This document shows positions 8,623-16,531 of a DNA stretch of 64,000 nucleotides, piece by piece. The position numbers and the translations under genes were made by a program. Position 1 is the first letter of the stretch, and each line of letters begins with the position of its first letter. Under the pieces are notes generated by a model. It was given only the letters and a program-made list of their open reading frames with translations, made no database searches and was not told where the DNA came from. Origin of the DNA: UBA11358 sp049517655 (GTDB lineage Bacteria; Verrucomicrobiota; Verrucomicrobiia; Limisphaerales; UBA11358); assembly GCA_049517655.1 (NCBI GenBank), contig JBEKRQ010000002.1, forward strand, positions 62,001-126,000. Direction: 5' to 3'.

Positions 8623-11600
8623 ATGGAATCCGCACGCACCCAGAACGATTCGCTCACGCCGTCTCAACGGCAGGCGGTCGCCACGCGCGGCAATGTGCTC
8701 GTCATGGCCGGCGCGGGCACGGGAAAAACGCACACGCTCGTCCAGCGCTATCTGGATTGCCTCTGCAATGAACGCGCGTCGCTCGACGAAATCCTTGTTG
8801 TCACCTTCACCGAAGCCGCCGCCACCGAAATGAAGCAGCGGTTGCGCCGTGCGATGGAAGAGAAACAACAGGAAAATCCCGGTGATTCGTTTTGCCTTGA
8901 GCAGCTCGCGCTCTTCGATACCGCGCATATCGGCACGCTCCACAGCTTTTGCCTCAAGCTGGTGCGCGAACATTTTTACGAACTCGGCCTCGACCCTCAA
9001 ATGGCCGTGCTCGACGAAGGCGAAACGCGCCTGCTCGCCGACGAAACCCTTGATGAAGAATTGCAGGAACACTACGCCGGGCAGAATGAACTCGCCGGAT
9101 CGGTCCAAAAATTGATTCAAGTTTACGGTGGCGGGCGCGATGAGAAAATCCGCCAACTCGTTTCGCGGCTGCATCATTACGCGCAAACGCGGCCCGACGC
9201 CGAAGGCTGGCTTACGCGCCAAATCGAGAAATTCAACTCACCTGAATCGGGCCAATGGCACGCCTGGCTGCTCGACGGCATTAAAGCCTGGCGCGACGAA
9301 TGGCTGCCTGTGCTTGAAAAATTGCGCGCGGAAAACGTCAAGGCCGCCGAATGTCTGGAAATCCTGAAAAATCTGCCGGAAACATTTTCCCGCGAACAGG
9401 CCGCGACAGTTTTGGGCAAAATCCAAGCTACTGATGAGGACTGGCCTTCACGTCAAAAAACTGTCTTGCGAAAACCGCTGGAGAAATTTTATGCCGATGC
9501 CGCGTTTTTGAATTCGCTCGCAGCCATTGAAAATGGCCGTGACCCGCTTGCGGAAGACTGGGATTGGGTACGCGGTCATATGAGCGCGCTGCTGCGGCTG
9601 ACACAACATTTTGCCGCGCGATTCGCCGCGCGCAAACGCGACGACGGGGTTTTGGACTTCCACGATATGGAGCAGTTCGCCTTGAAGCTGCTTTGGGATT
9701 TCGGCGCGGACAAACCAACGCCGATTGCCCGGCATTGGCGCGAAAAAATCCGGTTCGTGTTCGTGGACGAATATCAGGACATCAACGCCGCGCAGGACAA
9801 AATCATACAAGCGCTCGGACGCGACGGCGCGGTGGCAAACCGTTTCCTCGTCGGTGACGTGAAACAGAGCATTTACCGTTTCCGGTTGGCCGACCCGAAA
9901 ATCTTTCGCGATTACGCCAAAATCTGGCGCGGCAAAGATGGCCGGGTGATTCCTCTTGCCGAAAATTTTCGCAGTCGCGAGAGCCTGCTCCATTTCGTGA
10001 ATTCAGTTTTCGAGCAGCTCATGCGCGATGAAATCGGTGGCGTGGATTATGACACCGAAGCGCACCTGCAATTCGGCGCACCCGAAACGCGCGTGGAATT
10101 GGGCATGGCGAAAGACCCGTCGCCGCGCGCGGAATTGCTTTTGCGTTTCAAAAGCAGTTCTAAAAACAACGCGGAAACGGACGATGAATCCGGTGCGGAC
10201 GATTTGGCAGACTTGGAAGAGACGGCAAAAGAGGCGCGACTGCTCGCGTTGCGATTGAAGGAATTGAAAAAATCGCGGCACGCGGTTTGGGACGAAGAAC
10301 AAACAGGGTTTCGCGCGGTTGAATGGCGTGACATGGCCGTGTTGCTGCGCGCGCCATCGAACAAGGTCGAGGTTTACGCGAAGGAATTCGCACGCGCGGA
10401 CGTGCCGCTTGTTGCCGAGCGCGGCGGATTTTATGACAGCCCGGAAATTCTGGATTTGCTGTGCCTGTTGCAACTGCTCGACAACCCGTTGCAGGACGTT
10501 CCGGTCATGGCCGTGTTGCGTTCGCCGTTCGTCGGCTGCTCGCTGGATGAACTGGCCCAAATCCGGCTTACCGCAACGCACCAGCATTTTTGGACGGCGC
10601 TGGCCAGAAGTCAGAAGTCAGAAGTCAGAAGTCAGAACGAAACGGCACGGAAAATTGAGAGGTTTCTCGAACGGTTCTCCCGCTGGCGGCAACTGGCGCG
10701 GCAGGCGTCGTTGTCACAGTGCCTGGAAGACGTGCTGGCCGAAACGCATTATGCCGACTGGCTGTTTTCGCAGTCCCGCGGCGCGCAGCGGCGCGCAAAC
10801 GTTGAACGATTTTTGGGGCTTGCGCAAAAGTTCGACCAATTTCAACGGCAGGGATTGTCCCGGTTCCTGAAATTCATCGAGGCGCAACGCGAAACCGGGG
10901 CCGAGCCGGAAGTCGCGCCGGTCTCGGGCGAAAACGCCGTGCGGCTGATGAGCATTCATCAAAGCAAAGGGTTGGAATTTCCCGTGGTAGCCGTCGCCGA
11001 TCTTGCGAAGCCGTTCAACACGCAAGACCTGCGCGGTGAAATTATTTTCGATGAGGAACTCGGCTTGTGTCCACGCGTCAAACCGCCGCAAACGGGCCGC
11101 CGTTATCCGAGTTTGCCGCATTGGCTCGCGCAACAACACCAGCGCCGCGAACAGTGGGGCGAGGAACTGCGCCTGCTTTACGTGACGATGACGCGCGCCC
11201 GCGACACATTGATTCTCACCGCCACCGTTACGCAAAAAAAATGGGAAACGCTTTGGACAAAACCGGGCGCGATCACAACACAAGCCATCGTCACGGCAAA
11301 AAGTTACGCCGACTGGCTCGCTCTCTGGTTTGCGCAGCAGGCAAATGGGTTGAGTTCACAGCGAACTGAAGGCCAACTGCCGCATTTGCGCTGGCGAATT
11401 GCGGATGACGCGGAACTGACGAGTGAGTTGGCGACAAAAAAAGGCGGGCTCGAAATGGAGTCGTCCGTGCTCGACGAAAAATCAAAACGAAGACTTCGCA
11501 ACGTGTTGACATGGCGATATGAATTTAGCGCGGCAACGCGGCGCGCGGCCAAGTCATCCGTCACGGCGTTGCGGCGGCAGGCGGCGGAATTGGATGATGA

Positions 11601-12252
11601 AGCGGAACAGGTTTTTAGTCTCCAGTTTTCAGCAAAACGGCTCGCGAGGATCGGCCTTCGTCAGACTTCGGCCAGACGAGCGCTCGCCCCACCAGCCCGA
11701 AATCTGCAATTGAATGCGGCGGACGTGGGCACGGCGCATCACAAATTTCTTCAGCATGTCTCGCTTGAAAAAGCAGGGGATGGCGCAGCGCTCGAAGTGG
11801 AGGCAAAACGCCTGGAGCACGAAAAAGTCCTGTCCGCCGATGAGCGTGCAGTGTTGAGTTTGAAGGATGTCGCTGCATTTTGGAGTTCGGATGTCGGACG
11901 GAAAATTCGCGAGCAAGTGGCTCATGTGCGGCGCGAACTGGCATTCACGGCAAAATTCAGTCCGAAGGAATTGGATGAAATTTTAGGAACGAAGTCGGAA
12001 TCGAAACTCGACGGCGAATTTGTCGTCGTGCAGGGCGTCGCGGATGTGGTCGTGCTGTTGCCGAAGGAAATCTGGCTGGCCGATTTCAAGACGGATGAAG
12101 TTCACGCAAATGAATTGCCGGAGAAAATGCGGCTCTATGCGCCACAAATGAAACTTTACGCGCGTGCGCTGGCGAAAATTCATTCACGCCCCGTCACAAA
12201 TTGCTGGCTGCATTTTTTGTCGGCGCGGAAAACAGTAAGTGTGGAAATTTGA
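8623..12252 (+). CDS. addA: UvrD-type helicase/nuclease, AddA-like
   Basis: This 1209-residue superfamily 1 helicase has Walker A 'AGAGTGKTHT' near residues 29-38, Walker B 'FVDEYQDI' near 380, motif V 'MSIHQSKGLEFPVV' near 775 and motif VI 'LYVTMTRARDTLIL' near 850. A C-terminal PD-(D/E)XK-type nuclease domain includes 'WLADFKTDE' near 1151. This is the AddA layout, which processes double-strand ends for recombination. No addB partner is adjacent. Two stretches look inserted: a 7-bp array at 10605-10638 encoding SQKSEVRSQN, and a palindrome-like stretch at ~11640-11700 encoding an Arg/Ala-rich segment just before the conserved 'DVGTAHHKFL'. Confidence 0.9.
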   Translation: MESARTQNDSLTPSQRQAVATRGNVLVMAGAGTGKTHTLVQRYLDCLCNERASLDEILVVTFTEAAATEMKQRLRRAMEEKQQENPGDSFCLEQLALFDTAHIGTLHSFCLKLVREHFYELGLDPQMAVLDEGETRLLADETLDEELQEHYAGQNELAGSVQKLIQVYGGGRDEKIRQLVSRLHHYAQTRPDAEGWLTRQIEKFNSPESGQWHAWLLDGIKAWRDEWLPVLEKLRAENVKAAECLEILKNLPETFSREQAATVLGKIQATDEDWPSRQKTVLRKPLEKFYADAAFLNSLAAIENGRDPLAEDWDWVRGHMSALLRLTQHFAARFAARKRDDGVLDFHDMEQFALKLLWDFGADKPTPIARHWREKIRFVFVDEYQDINAAQDKIIQALGRDGAVANRFLVGDVKQSIYRFRLADPKIFRDYAKIWRGKDGRVIPLAENFRSRESLLHFVNSVFEQLMRDEIGGVDYDTEAHLQFGAPETRVELGMAKDPSPRAELLLRFKSSSKNNAETDDESGADDLADLEETAKEARLLALRLKELKKSRHAVWDEEQTGFRAVEWRDMAVLLRAPSNKVEVYAKEFARADVPLVAERGGFYDSPEILDLLCLLQLLDNPLQDVPVMAVLRSPFVGCSLDELAQIRLTATHQHFWTALARSQKSEVRSQNETARKIERFLERFSRWRQLARQASLSQCLEDVLAETHYADWLFSQSRGAQRRANVERFLGLAQKFDQFQRQGLSRFLKFIEAQRETGAEPEVAPVSGENAVRLMSIHQSKGLEFPVVAVADLAKPFNTQDLRGEIIFDEELGLCPRVKPPQTGRRYPSLPHWLAQQHQRREQWGEELRLLYVTMTRARDTLILTATVTQKKWETLWTKPGAITTQAIVTAKSYADWLALWFAQQANGLSSQRTEGQLPHLRWRIADDAELTSELATKKGGLEMESSVLDEKSKRRLRNVLTWRYEFSAATRRAAKSSVTALRRQAAELDDEAEQVFSLQFSAKRLARIGLRQTSARRALAPPARNLQLNAADVGTAHHKFLQHVSLEKAGDGAALEVEAKRLEHEKVLSADERAVLSLKDVAAFWSSDVGRKIREQVAHVRRELAFTAKFSPKELDEILGTKSESKLDGEFVVVQGVADVVVLLPKEIWLADFKTDEVHANELPEKMRLYAPQMKLYARALAKIHSRPVTNCWLHFLSARKTVSVEI
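10605..10638 (+). repeat. In-frame heptamer array inside addA
   Basis: Four perfect tandem copies of CAGAAGT are followed by a partial fifth. Read in the addA frame it encodes a segment containing QKSEVRSQ at residues ~661-672, between helicase motifs. Because 7 is not a multiple of 3, the array cycles through all frames; no stop arises in this orientation. Confidence 0.9.
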
Positions 12253-12284
12253 CCGGGGGAGGGACGGTTTGCCACCCCTCCCGG
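12253..12284. terminator. Candidate bidirectional hairpin terminator
   Basis: A GC-rich stem (CCGGGGGAGGG pairing with CCCCTCCCGG, with one bulge) lies between the convergent addA and GrpE-like genes, with A/T-rich sequence on both sides. It could terminate either transcript. It also resembles the GGGAGGGAC-type palindrome found inside argJ, so it may be a repeat copy used as a terminator. Confidence 0.4.
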
Positions 12285-12292
12285 AACCAAAT

Positions 12293-13165
12293 TTAATCAG
12301 GCGATTGCAACGGAAGTTGATCTCCCGCATTTTCCTGCGCGGGCGGATCAGCGGGAACAGGTTTTTCAGCGGCCGGCGCGGCAGGCGGGTTTGCTTCGCG
12401 CAGGCGCACCAGCACGGGGCGCAACAGCCTTCCTTGAAATGTGTAGCCCAAGCCGACGGTTTCGGCGACGACAGCGTCGGCTGGCGGTTTCGACTCAATG
12501 TCCATGGCCTGGTGCCGCTCGGCATTGAACGGTTCATCCGGCGCGGCGGCGAATGGCGTGAGGCCGATGCGACGCGCGGCATCACGACAGACGTTTTGGA
12601 ATTGCGTGAGTTGTTCGACCAAACGCGGCTGGCCGGAATGCGCGGCGGCGGTGTGCAGCGCGAAAATATGGTCGAGAATGCGCACGAGCACTTGCAGCCA
12701 TTCGGCTTCCCCGCGGCGGAACTTTTCAGCTTCGAGCCGGAGCGCGGCCTTCTCGCTATCGTTCATTTTTTGCATGAACCCGGAGAATTCACGGACTTCG
12801 GCGGCCATTTTATCGGCAATTTCCTTTGCACCGGCGGAAGTTTTTTCGGCCTGCACCTGTGCGTTCGTCCATTCGTTCGTTGCGGAAGAGATTTGCGCAA
12901 CGAGGCGTTCGAGATTTTGTATTTTCTCGGCGATGGCACCGACTGCGCTGGCGTCAACCACCTTGATGATGGCGTGATAATCGAGAAAGAACGGCATCGC
13001 GCCAAGAATGGCTCCCAGCGCAACGCAGGCCGCGGCAGTGACAATTTCCCAGCGGCCGACAGGACGTGGCGATTGCCAGAAAAGAAAGCCGGCGACCGCG
13101 AGCAGCAGCGCGGTACCGAGCAGAAAAGGCCACTTGGTAACCTTCCAACCTGTCGTGTCTTTCAT
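12293..13165 (-). CDS. Membrane-anchored protein with GrpE-like C-terminal domain
   Basis: The 290-residue product starts with two TM helices (about 13-30 and 40-58), then a long predicted coiled-coil region (~65-150). A C-terminal domain (~195-260) has the GrpE beta-domain pattern 'PFNAERHQAMDIE', 'ADAVVAETVGLGYTFQGRLL' and 'RPVLVRL'. GrpE is normally a soluble nucleotide-exchange factor for DnaK, and no dnaK/dnaJ is nearby. The likely orientation places the GrpE-like domain in the cytoplasm on a membrane anchor. A Pro/Ala-rich tail ends the protein. Exchange activity is inferred, not shown. Confidence 0.75.
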   Translation of the reverse strand: MKDTTGWKVTKWPFLLGTALLLAVAGFLFWQSPRPVGRWEIVTAAACVALGAILGAMPFFLDYHAIIKVVDASAVGAIAEKIQNLERLVAQISSATNEWTNAQVQAEKTSAGAKEIADKMAAEVREFSGFMQKMNDSEKAALRLEAEKFRRGEAEWLQVLVRILDHIFALHTAAAHSGQPRLVEQLTQFQNVCRDAARRIGLTPFAAAPDEPFNAERHQAMDIESKPPADAVVAETVGLGYTFQGRLLRPVLVRLREANPPAAPAAEKPVPADPPAQENAGDQLPLQSPD

Positions 13166-13295
13166 TGTGACCCAGTTTCAGGGAAACACGCCGCGAGCGC
13201 AAGCAAACGCCTTGCTTTCTACCCGACGAACCGTGCGTGTGGCACAAATCATCCGTTGAGCGGGAATGATTGCGGGTTGTTGCTCCTTAAACGGC

Positions 13296-13658
13296 TTAAT
13301 CCCAAATTCGAAAGGGCTTTCCGCTGGGTCCCAGGTACATTCCACATTTTGGGCATTTGTCCGGCTGTTTCCATACACGGACGCAATGCAATGGCGAGAT
13401 GGGACAGGCTAATTTCAGCTTAATCCACTTTCGCGCGCCGCGCGGCGGCAATCGGTTCAATAAAACGGCAAATCTCGGTGCGGTCTTTGGATTACTCCCA
13501 TTTCGCAATGCCTTGAATTCGATCACCGCGTCGTAAAGTTCCCTGCAATCGGCGCATAATATGGTTTGGACAGCAATGTGTTCGCCGCGATCCACGCCGC
13601 CGGACACGCGGGCACGATAACCGCACTCGGAACATTCGAAGAAATATGTGCGACCCAT
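13296..13658 (-). CDS. Hypothetical zinc-ribbon protein
   Basis: The 120-residue protein begins 'MGRTYFFECSECGYRARVSG', giving a CxxC knuckle at residues ~9-12, with a second 'CADC' near 36-39 and a C-terminal 'CPKCGMYLG' near 102. These pairs suggest two small zinc ribbons. No enzymatic domain is recognisable. The 130-bp gap to the GrpE-like gene upstream on the same strand shows nothing clear. A repeat (13669-13780) begins 11 bp upstream of the start codon, so any promoter for this gene lies in repeat sequence. Confidence 0.7.
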   Translation of the reverse strand: MGRTYFFECSECGYRARVSGGVDRGEHIAVQTILCADCRELYDAVIEFKALRNGSNPKTAPRFAVLLNRLPPRGARKWIKLKLACPISPLHCVRVWKQPDKCPKCGMYLGPSGKPFRIWD

Positions 13659-13668
13659 AAGAGAGTTT

Positions 13669-13780
13669 GCCGAGCCGTAGCTTGCCGCGTCGCTAAGAGT
13701 GTAAGCCGACAGCCCGCCTACACTCTGTTACGGCGCAGCAGTCCTCACTCTCCGCTTGCACTCCGAGCGAAGCTTAGTCA
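13669..13780 (-). repeat. Left direct repeat of the GIY-YIG cassette
   Basis: About 110 bp that align along their length with 14035-14144. Shared blocks include CGTAGCT, GCCCGCCTAC, ACGGCGCAGCAGTC versus TCGGCGCGGCAGTC, CTCTCCGCTT and CTCCGAGCGAAG. Its end overlaps the stop codon of the enclosed nuclease gene. Confidence 0.75.
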
Positions 13781-14023
13781 AAGTCGTTTCTTTGCAAAAG
13801 CACGGCCCGATGATGATTTCAAGTAACGTTCAAATTTAGCGGCTTGCTCCTGTTCTGTAAAAGCAATCGCGGTTTTCACGCGCCACGGACGAAATTTGGC
13901 GGTATGCGGAACTTCACCGGCATTGTGCTTTTTCAAACGTGACTGTAAATCTTCAGTGAATCCAGAGTAAAAACGCCCTTTGTCACCTTCACTCTGAAGA
14001 ATGTAAACGTAGAAGAATTTCAT
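13778..14023 (-). CDS. GIY-YIG (URI-type) single-domain nuclease
   Basis: This 81-residue protein is a minimal GIY-YIG domain: 'MKFFYVYILQS' (the Y-I-Y-like first strand), 'GRFYSGFTEDLQSRLKKHN' (the YxG block with the catalytic Arg in RLKKH) and 'FERYLKSSSGRAFAKK'. The family cuts DNA via a GIY-YIG site; small stand-alone members are abundant and poorly characterised. I chose the ATG at 14023; a 12-codon upstream extension reads through the flanking repeat. The gene is bracketed by direct repeats: the upstream copy ends 12 bp before the start and the downstream copy covers the stop. Confidence 0.85.
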   Translation of the reverse strand: MKFFYVYILQSEGDKGRFYSGFTEDLQSRLKKHNAGEVPHTAKFRPWRVKTAIAFTEQEQAAKFERYLKSSSGRAFAKKRL

Positions 14024-14034
14024 TTTTACTGGCT

Positions 14035-14144
14035 TGCCGGGTCGTAGCTCGGAGCGCATCAGTTAAATCGGTACTCGCCCGCCTACGCTCTTCGAGCTTC
14101 GGCGCGGCAGTCTTCGCTCTCCGCTTACGCTCCGAGCGAAGACT
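14035..14144 (-). repeat. Right direct repeat of the GIY-YIG cassette
   Basis: The second copy of the ~110-bp repeat is on the same strand as the left copy. It reaches the encoded CCA end of tRNA-Lys at 14144, so cassette and tRNA gene are directly joined. Confidence 0.75.
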
Positions 14145-14146
14145 GG

Positions 14147-14219
14147 TGGGTTGGCCGGGACTCGAACCCGGGACCAATGCCTTAAAAGGGCACTGCTCTA
14201 CCAACTGAGCTACCAACCC
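14147..14219 (-). tRNA. tRNA-Lys (anticodon TTT)
   Basis: Read on the minus strand, the acceptor stem is GGGTTGG/CCAACCC, the D-arm GCTC...GAGC, the anticodon loop CTTTTAA with anticodon TTT, and the T-arm CCGGG-TTCGAGT-CCCGG. The discriminator is A and an encoded CCA extends to 14144. All stems pair. Confidence 0.97.
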
Positions 14220-14291
14220 GTCAAAGGCAATCATCGTAAAATAGCCGCGAAAACACACAAGGTTTTTCAAATGTCAACCGGCTTGGCAACT

Positions 14292-15041
14292 TCATCGTTT
14301 TTCTCCGTAATTAATTGCCATCGCGCCGCCAAGCAGATTGATGACGCGCACGTTCGTGAGTTTCAGTCCGCGCATTTTGTCCGCAACGGCCTGCTGCGCC
14401 GGATAATGTTTCAGTGATTCGAGGATGTAGGCATAGGCGCCAGCGTTGCCGCAAAACAACCGGCCGATGAGCGGCACGGAGCAGCGCAAATGGGTCAAAT
14501 AAATCGCGCGCCACAGGGCGTTCGCCGGCTTGCCGAAATCGAGCACAACGAGCCGCGCGCCGGGCCTGGCCACGCGGCGCATTTCGGCAAGGCCGGTTTC
14601 CCAACTCGCCAAACTTCGCAAACCGTAGCCGACGGTGACGATGTCGAATGAAGCGTCGGAAAACGGAATTTGCTGTGCATCACCCGGAATGAATTTCGGA
14701 TTGGCGATTGCGGATTGCGGATTGTTTCCCTGACCTCCGACTTCCGACTTCCGACTTCTGCTTTTTGCGATTTCGAGCATCGCTTCGCTGAAATCCAGTC
14801 CAATCACTTCCGCGCCACGTTGTGCGAGCGCGAATGCGATGTCACCGGTGCCACAGCACAAATCGAGCGCGCGGTCTCCGGACTTCACGGCGGCCAGTTC
14901 GGCGACGCGGCGTTTCCAGCGCCGGTGGAGGCCGAAGCTTTGGAGATCGTTGAGCAAATCGTAGCGCCGGGCAATGGCGGCGAAGAGGTCTTTGACCTTC
15001 GCGGCGTGGCGTTCACCCGGAGCGTAAAACACATTGCTCAT
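14292..15041 (-). CDS. ubiE: Demethylmenaquinone/ubiquinone methyltransferase
   Basis: This 249-residue class I SAM methyltransferase has 'RRYDLLNDLQSFGLHRRWK' at ~25-43, motif I 'LDLCCGTGDIAFA' near 60, 'FDIVTVGYGLRSL' and the C-terminal 'AINYGEK', all UbiE/MenG signatures. It methylates the quinone ring, supplying the electron acceptor for the complex I encoded downstream. Residues ~94-115, between the SAM-binding 'DFSEAMLEIAK' and 'FIPGDAQQIPF', are encoded by two heptamer arrays (RKSEV and NPQSAIANP peptides), a loop insertion relative to usual family members. Confidence 0.95.
   Translation of the reverse strand: MSNVFYAPGERHAAKVKDLFAAIARRYDLLNDLQSFGLHRRWKRRVAELAAVKSGDRALDLCCGTGDIAFALAQRGAEVIGLDFSEAMLEIAKSRSRKSEVGGQGNNPQSAIANPKFIPGDAQQIPFSDASFDIVTVGYGLRSLASWETGLAEMRRVARPGARLVVLDFGKPANALWRAIYLTHLRCSVPLIGRLFCGNAGAYAYILESLKHYPAQQAVADKMRGLKLTNVRVINLLGGAMAINYGEKR
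14697..14761 (-). repeat. Two in-frame heptamer arrays inside ubiE
   Basis: 14735-14761 is a CCGACTT array (AAGTCGG on the coding strand) encoding SRKSEVGG. 14697-14728 is an ATTGCGG array encoding NPQSAIANP. Together they add about 22 residues to a surface loop. Confidence 0.85.
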
Positions 15042-15142
15042 GGCGACAGTTTAGCAGATTGGCTGGTGGAAAAGTCAAAAAGCATATAAATCAGGCTTGC
15101 CATTTCAGGATTTTTTTATAGCCTGTTTTTCCCTTTTCGGAA

Positions 15143-15216
15143 GCGAGCGTAGCTCAGCCTGGTAGAGCATCACGTTGCCAACGTGAGTGTCGAGGGTTCG
15201 AATCCCTTCGCTCGCT
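15143..15216 (+). tRNA. tRNA-Gly (anticodon GCC)
   Basis: The acceptor stem is GCGAGCG/CGCTCGC, the anticodon loop TTGCCAA with anticodon GCC, and the T-arm GAGGG-TTCGAAT-CCCTT. The discriminator is T and an encoded CCA extends to 15219. Confidence 0.96.
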
Positions 15217-15288
15217 CCATTTTAAATATTTTTCCGCCGCGCAGGAAACTGACTTGCTTTCGGCCAATCTTGCGCGATTATTCTGTCG

Positions 15289-15543
15289 ATGCCACTGCCA
15301 ACCGAACCGGTCACATTAAGCGTGGAACAGATTGGCGAGTTAAACCGGAAACTCGCAGTGTTGCGCCACGACACCAACAATTACGTCTCGGTGATACTCG
15401 CGAGTGTCGAACTGCTCCGGCACCGGCCGGAGACTGCCGAGCGGATGCTGGTTGCCCTGGCCGAACAACCCCAAAAAATCACCGTTGCGATTGCGCAATT
15501 TTCCCGTGACTTGGAAGCGGCGATTCGCATCACACGGCCCTGA
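15289..15543 (+). CDS. Stand-alone histidine-kinase H-box-like helical protein
   Basis: The 84-residue protein is mostly helical and contains 'LRHDTNNYVSVILASVELL' at ~24-42. This resembles the H-box of HisKA dimerisation domains (RHDxNN), followed by a second amphipathic helix. There is no ATPase domain, so it cannot be a complete kinase. It could be a phosphotransfer or dimerisation partner, or an unrelated helical hairpin. It precedes the ECF sigma gene by ~65 bp on the same strand. Function is not assigned. Confidence 0.6.
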   Translation: MPLPTEPVTLSVEQIGELNRKLAVLRHDTNNYVSVILASVELLRHRPETAERMLVALAEQPQKITVAIAQFSRDLEAAIRITRP

Positions 15544-15609
15544 ATCGCGCGAATTCAAAAGCGGCTTTTGGCTTTAGCCGTGGGAATTTCCCTGGCAGAC
15601 TTCCATGCG

Positions 15610-16185
15610 ATGGAACGAACCGAAGCGGAGTTGATTTCCGCGGTGCTCAAGGGGAACGCCGCGAGCTTTGAACCGCTGGTCCAAAAGTATTCGCCGCGCG
15701 TCTTTTCCACCGCGCGCCGTTACGCCCGGCGCGAAAGCGAGGTCGAGGACATTGCACAGGAAGCCTGGCTCAAGGCCTTTAAAAAACTCGGAAGTTTCCG
15801 CGGCGAAGCGCCATTCGAGCATTGGCTGATGCGATTGACGGTGCGGACGTGCTACGATTTTTTACGCAGGCACCAGCGCAATCGCGAGTCAGCGTTCTCG
15901 GATTTGACCGAACCAGAGAGCGATTGGCTGGAGCATTTTATGACGCAGCCCGAGGCCGTTTCTGAAAACACCGACGCGGCGCGATTGCTTGTCGCGCGCA
16001 TCCTGGAACGGCTTTCGCCGCCGGCGCGGCTGATCATCACGTTGCTGGAAATCGAAGATCGTTCGGTCAAGGAAATTGCCGCGTTGACCGGCTGGTCGGT
16101 GCCGCTGGTGAAAGTGCGCGCATTTCGGGCGCGTGCCGAAATGCGAAAAATTCTGGCTAAATTGCCCAAAGACAAATATCTGTAA
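15610..16185 (+). CDS. ECF-type RNA polymerase sigma factor
   Basis: The 191-residue protein has sigma region 2 ('YARRESEVEDIAQEAWLKAF', 'GEAPFEHWLMRLTVRTCYDF') and region 4 ('LSPPARLIITLLEIEDRSVK', 'IAALTGWSVPLVKVRAFRAR') separated by a short linker, the two-domain ECF layout. An upstream TTG at 15568 is in frame, but the ATG at 15610 places the usual short N-terminus before region 2. It is followed by a one-TM protein and a Spy/CpxP-like protein, suggesting envelope-stress control of the three-gene unit. Confidence 0.93.
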   Translation: MERTEAELISAVLKGNAASFEPLVQKYSPRVFSTARRYARRESEVEDIAQEAWLKAFKKLGSFRGEAPFEHWLMRLTVRTCYDFLRRHQRNRESAFSDLTEPESDWLEHFMTQPEAVSENTDAARLLVARILERLSPPARLIITLLEIEDRSVKEIAALTGWSVPLVKVRAFRARAEMRKILAKLPKDKYL

Positions 16186-16225
16186 CCCAGTGTCACAAGG
16201 TCGCGTCTGATAAAATCGAGCGCAT

Positions 16226-16531
16226 ATGAATCTCGCTGAACTGCAAAAGAAATTGATCGCCGCCGCCCGGACGAATACGCCGGGCGATGGCGTGCCGTAT
16301 GCGTTTGAGAAGCGAATCATGGCGTTGCTGCCGTCGCGTACCACAACGGACAATCTGGTTTTGTGGGCGCGCGGGCTTTGGCAGGCAGCAGCATCGTCCG
16401 TAGCCATTGCGCTGATGTTGGGCGCATGGGTTTTCTTCAACCCAACGTCAGGCGCAAACGCAAGCGACCTCTCGCAAAATTTTGAAAACACACTGCTGGC
16501 GGCAGTGGACCAAAACCTTCAAACCCAGTGA
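16226..16531 (+). CDS. Hypothetical one-TM protein, possible anti-sigma partner
   Basis: The 101-residue product has a ~50-residue cytoplasmic N-terminus, one TM helix (~52-70, 'AAASSVAIALMLGAWVFF') and a short outer part. No zinc-finger anti-sigma motif is visible. Its position, between an ECF sigma gene and a Spy-like gene and overlapping the latter by 4 bp, is that of a membrane-bound sigma regulator. That role is inferred from context only. Confidence 0.7.
   Translation: MNLAELQKKLIAAARTNTPGDGVPYAFEKRIMALLPSRTTTDNLVLWARGLWQAAASSVAIALMLGAWVFFNPTSGANASDLSQNFENTLLAAVDQNLQTQ

Noticed and set aside
10605..10638. Heptamer arrays considered as CRISPR repeats.
   Set aside because: Units are 7 bp in direct tandem with no spacers and no cas genes nearby.
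12239..13423. A 394-codon plus-strand frame across the GrpE-like gene.
   Set aside because: The minus-strand frame has TM helices and a recognisable GrpE-type domain. The plus frame has no coherent features and spans an intergenic region.
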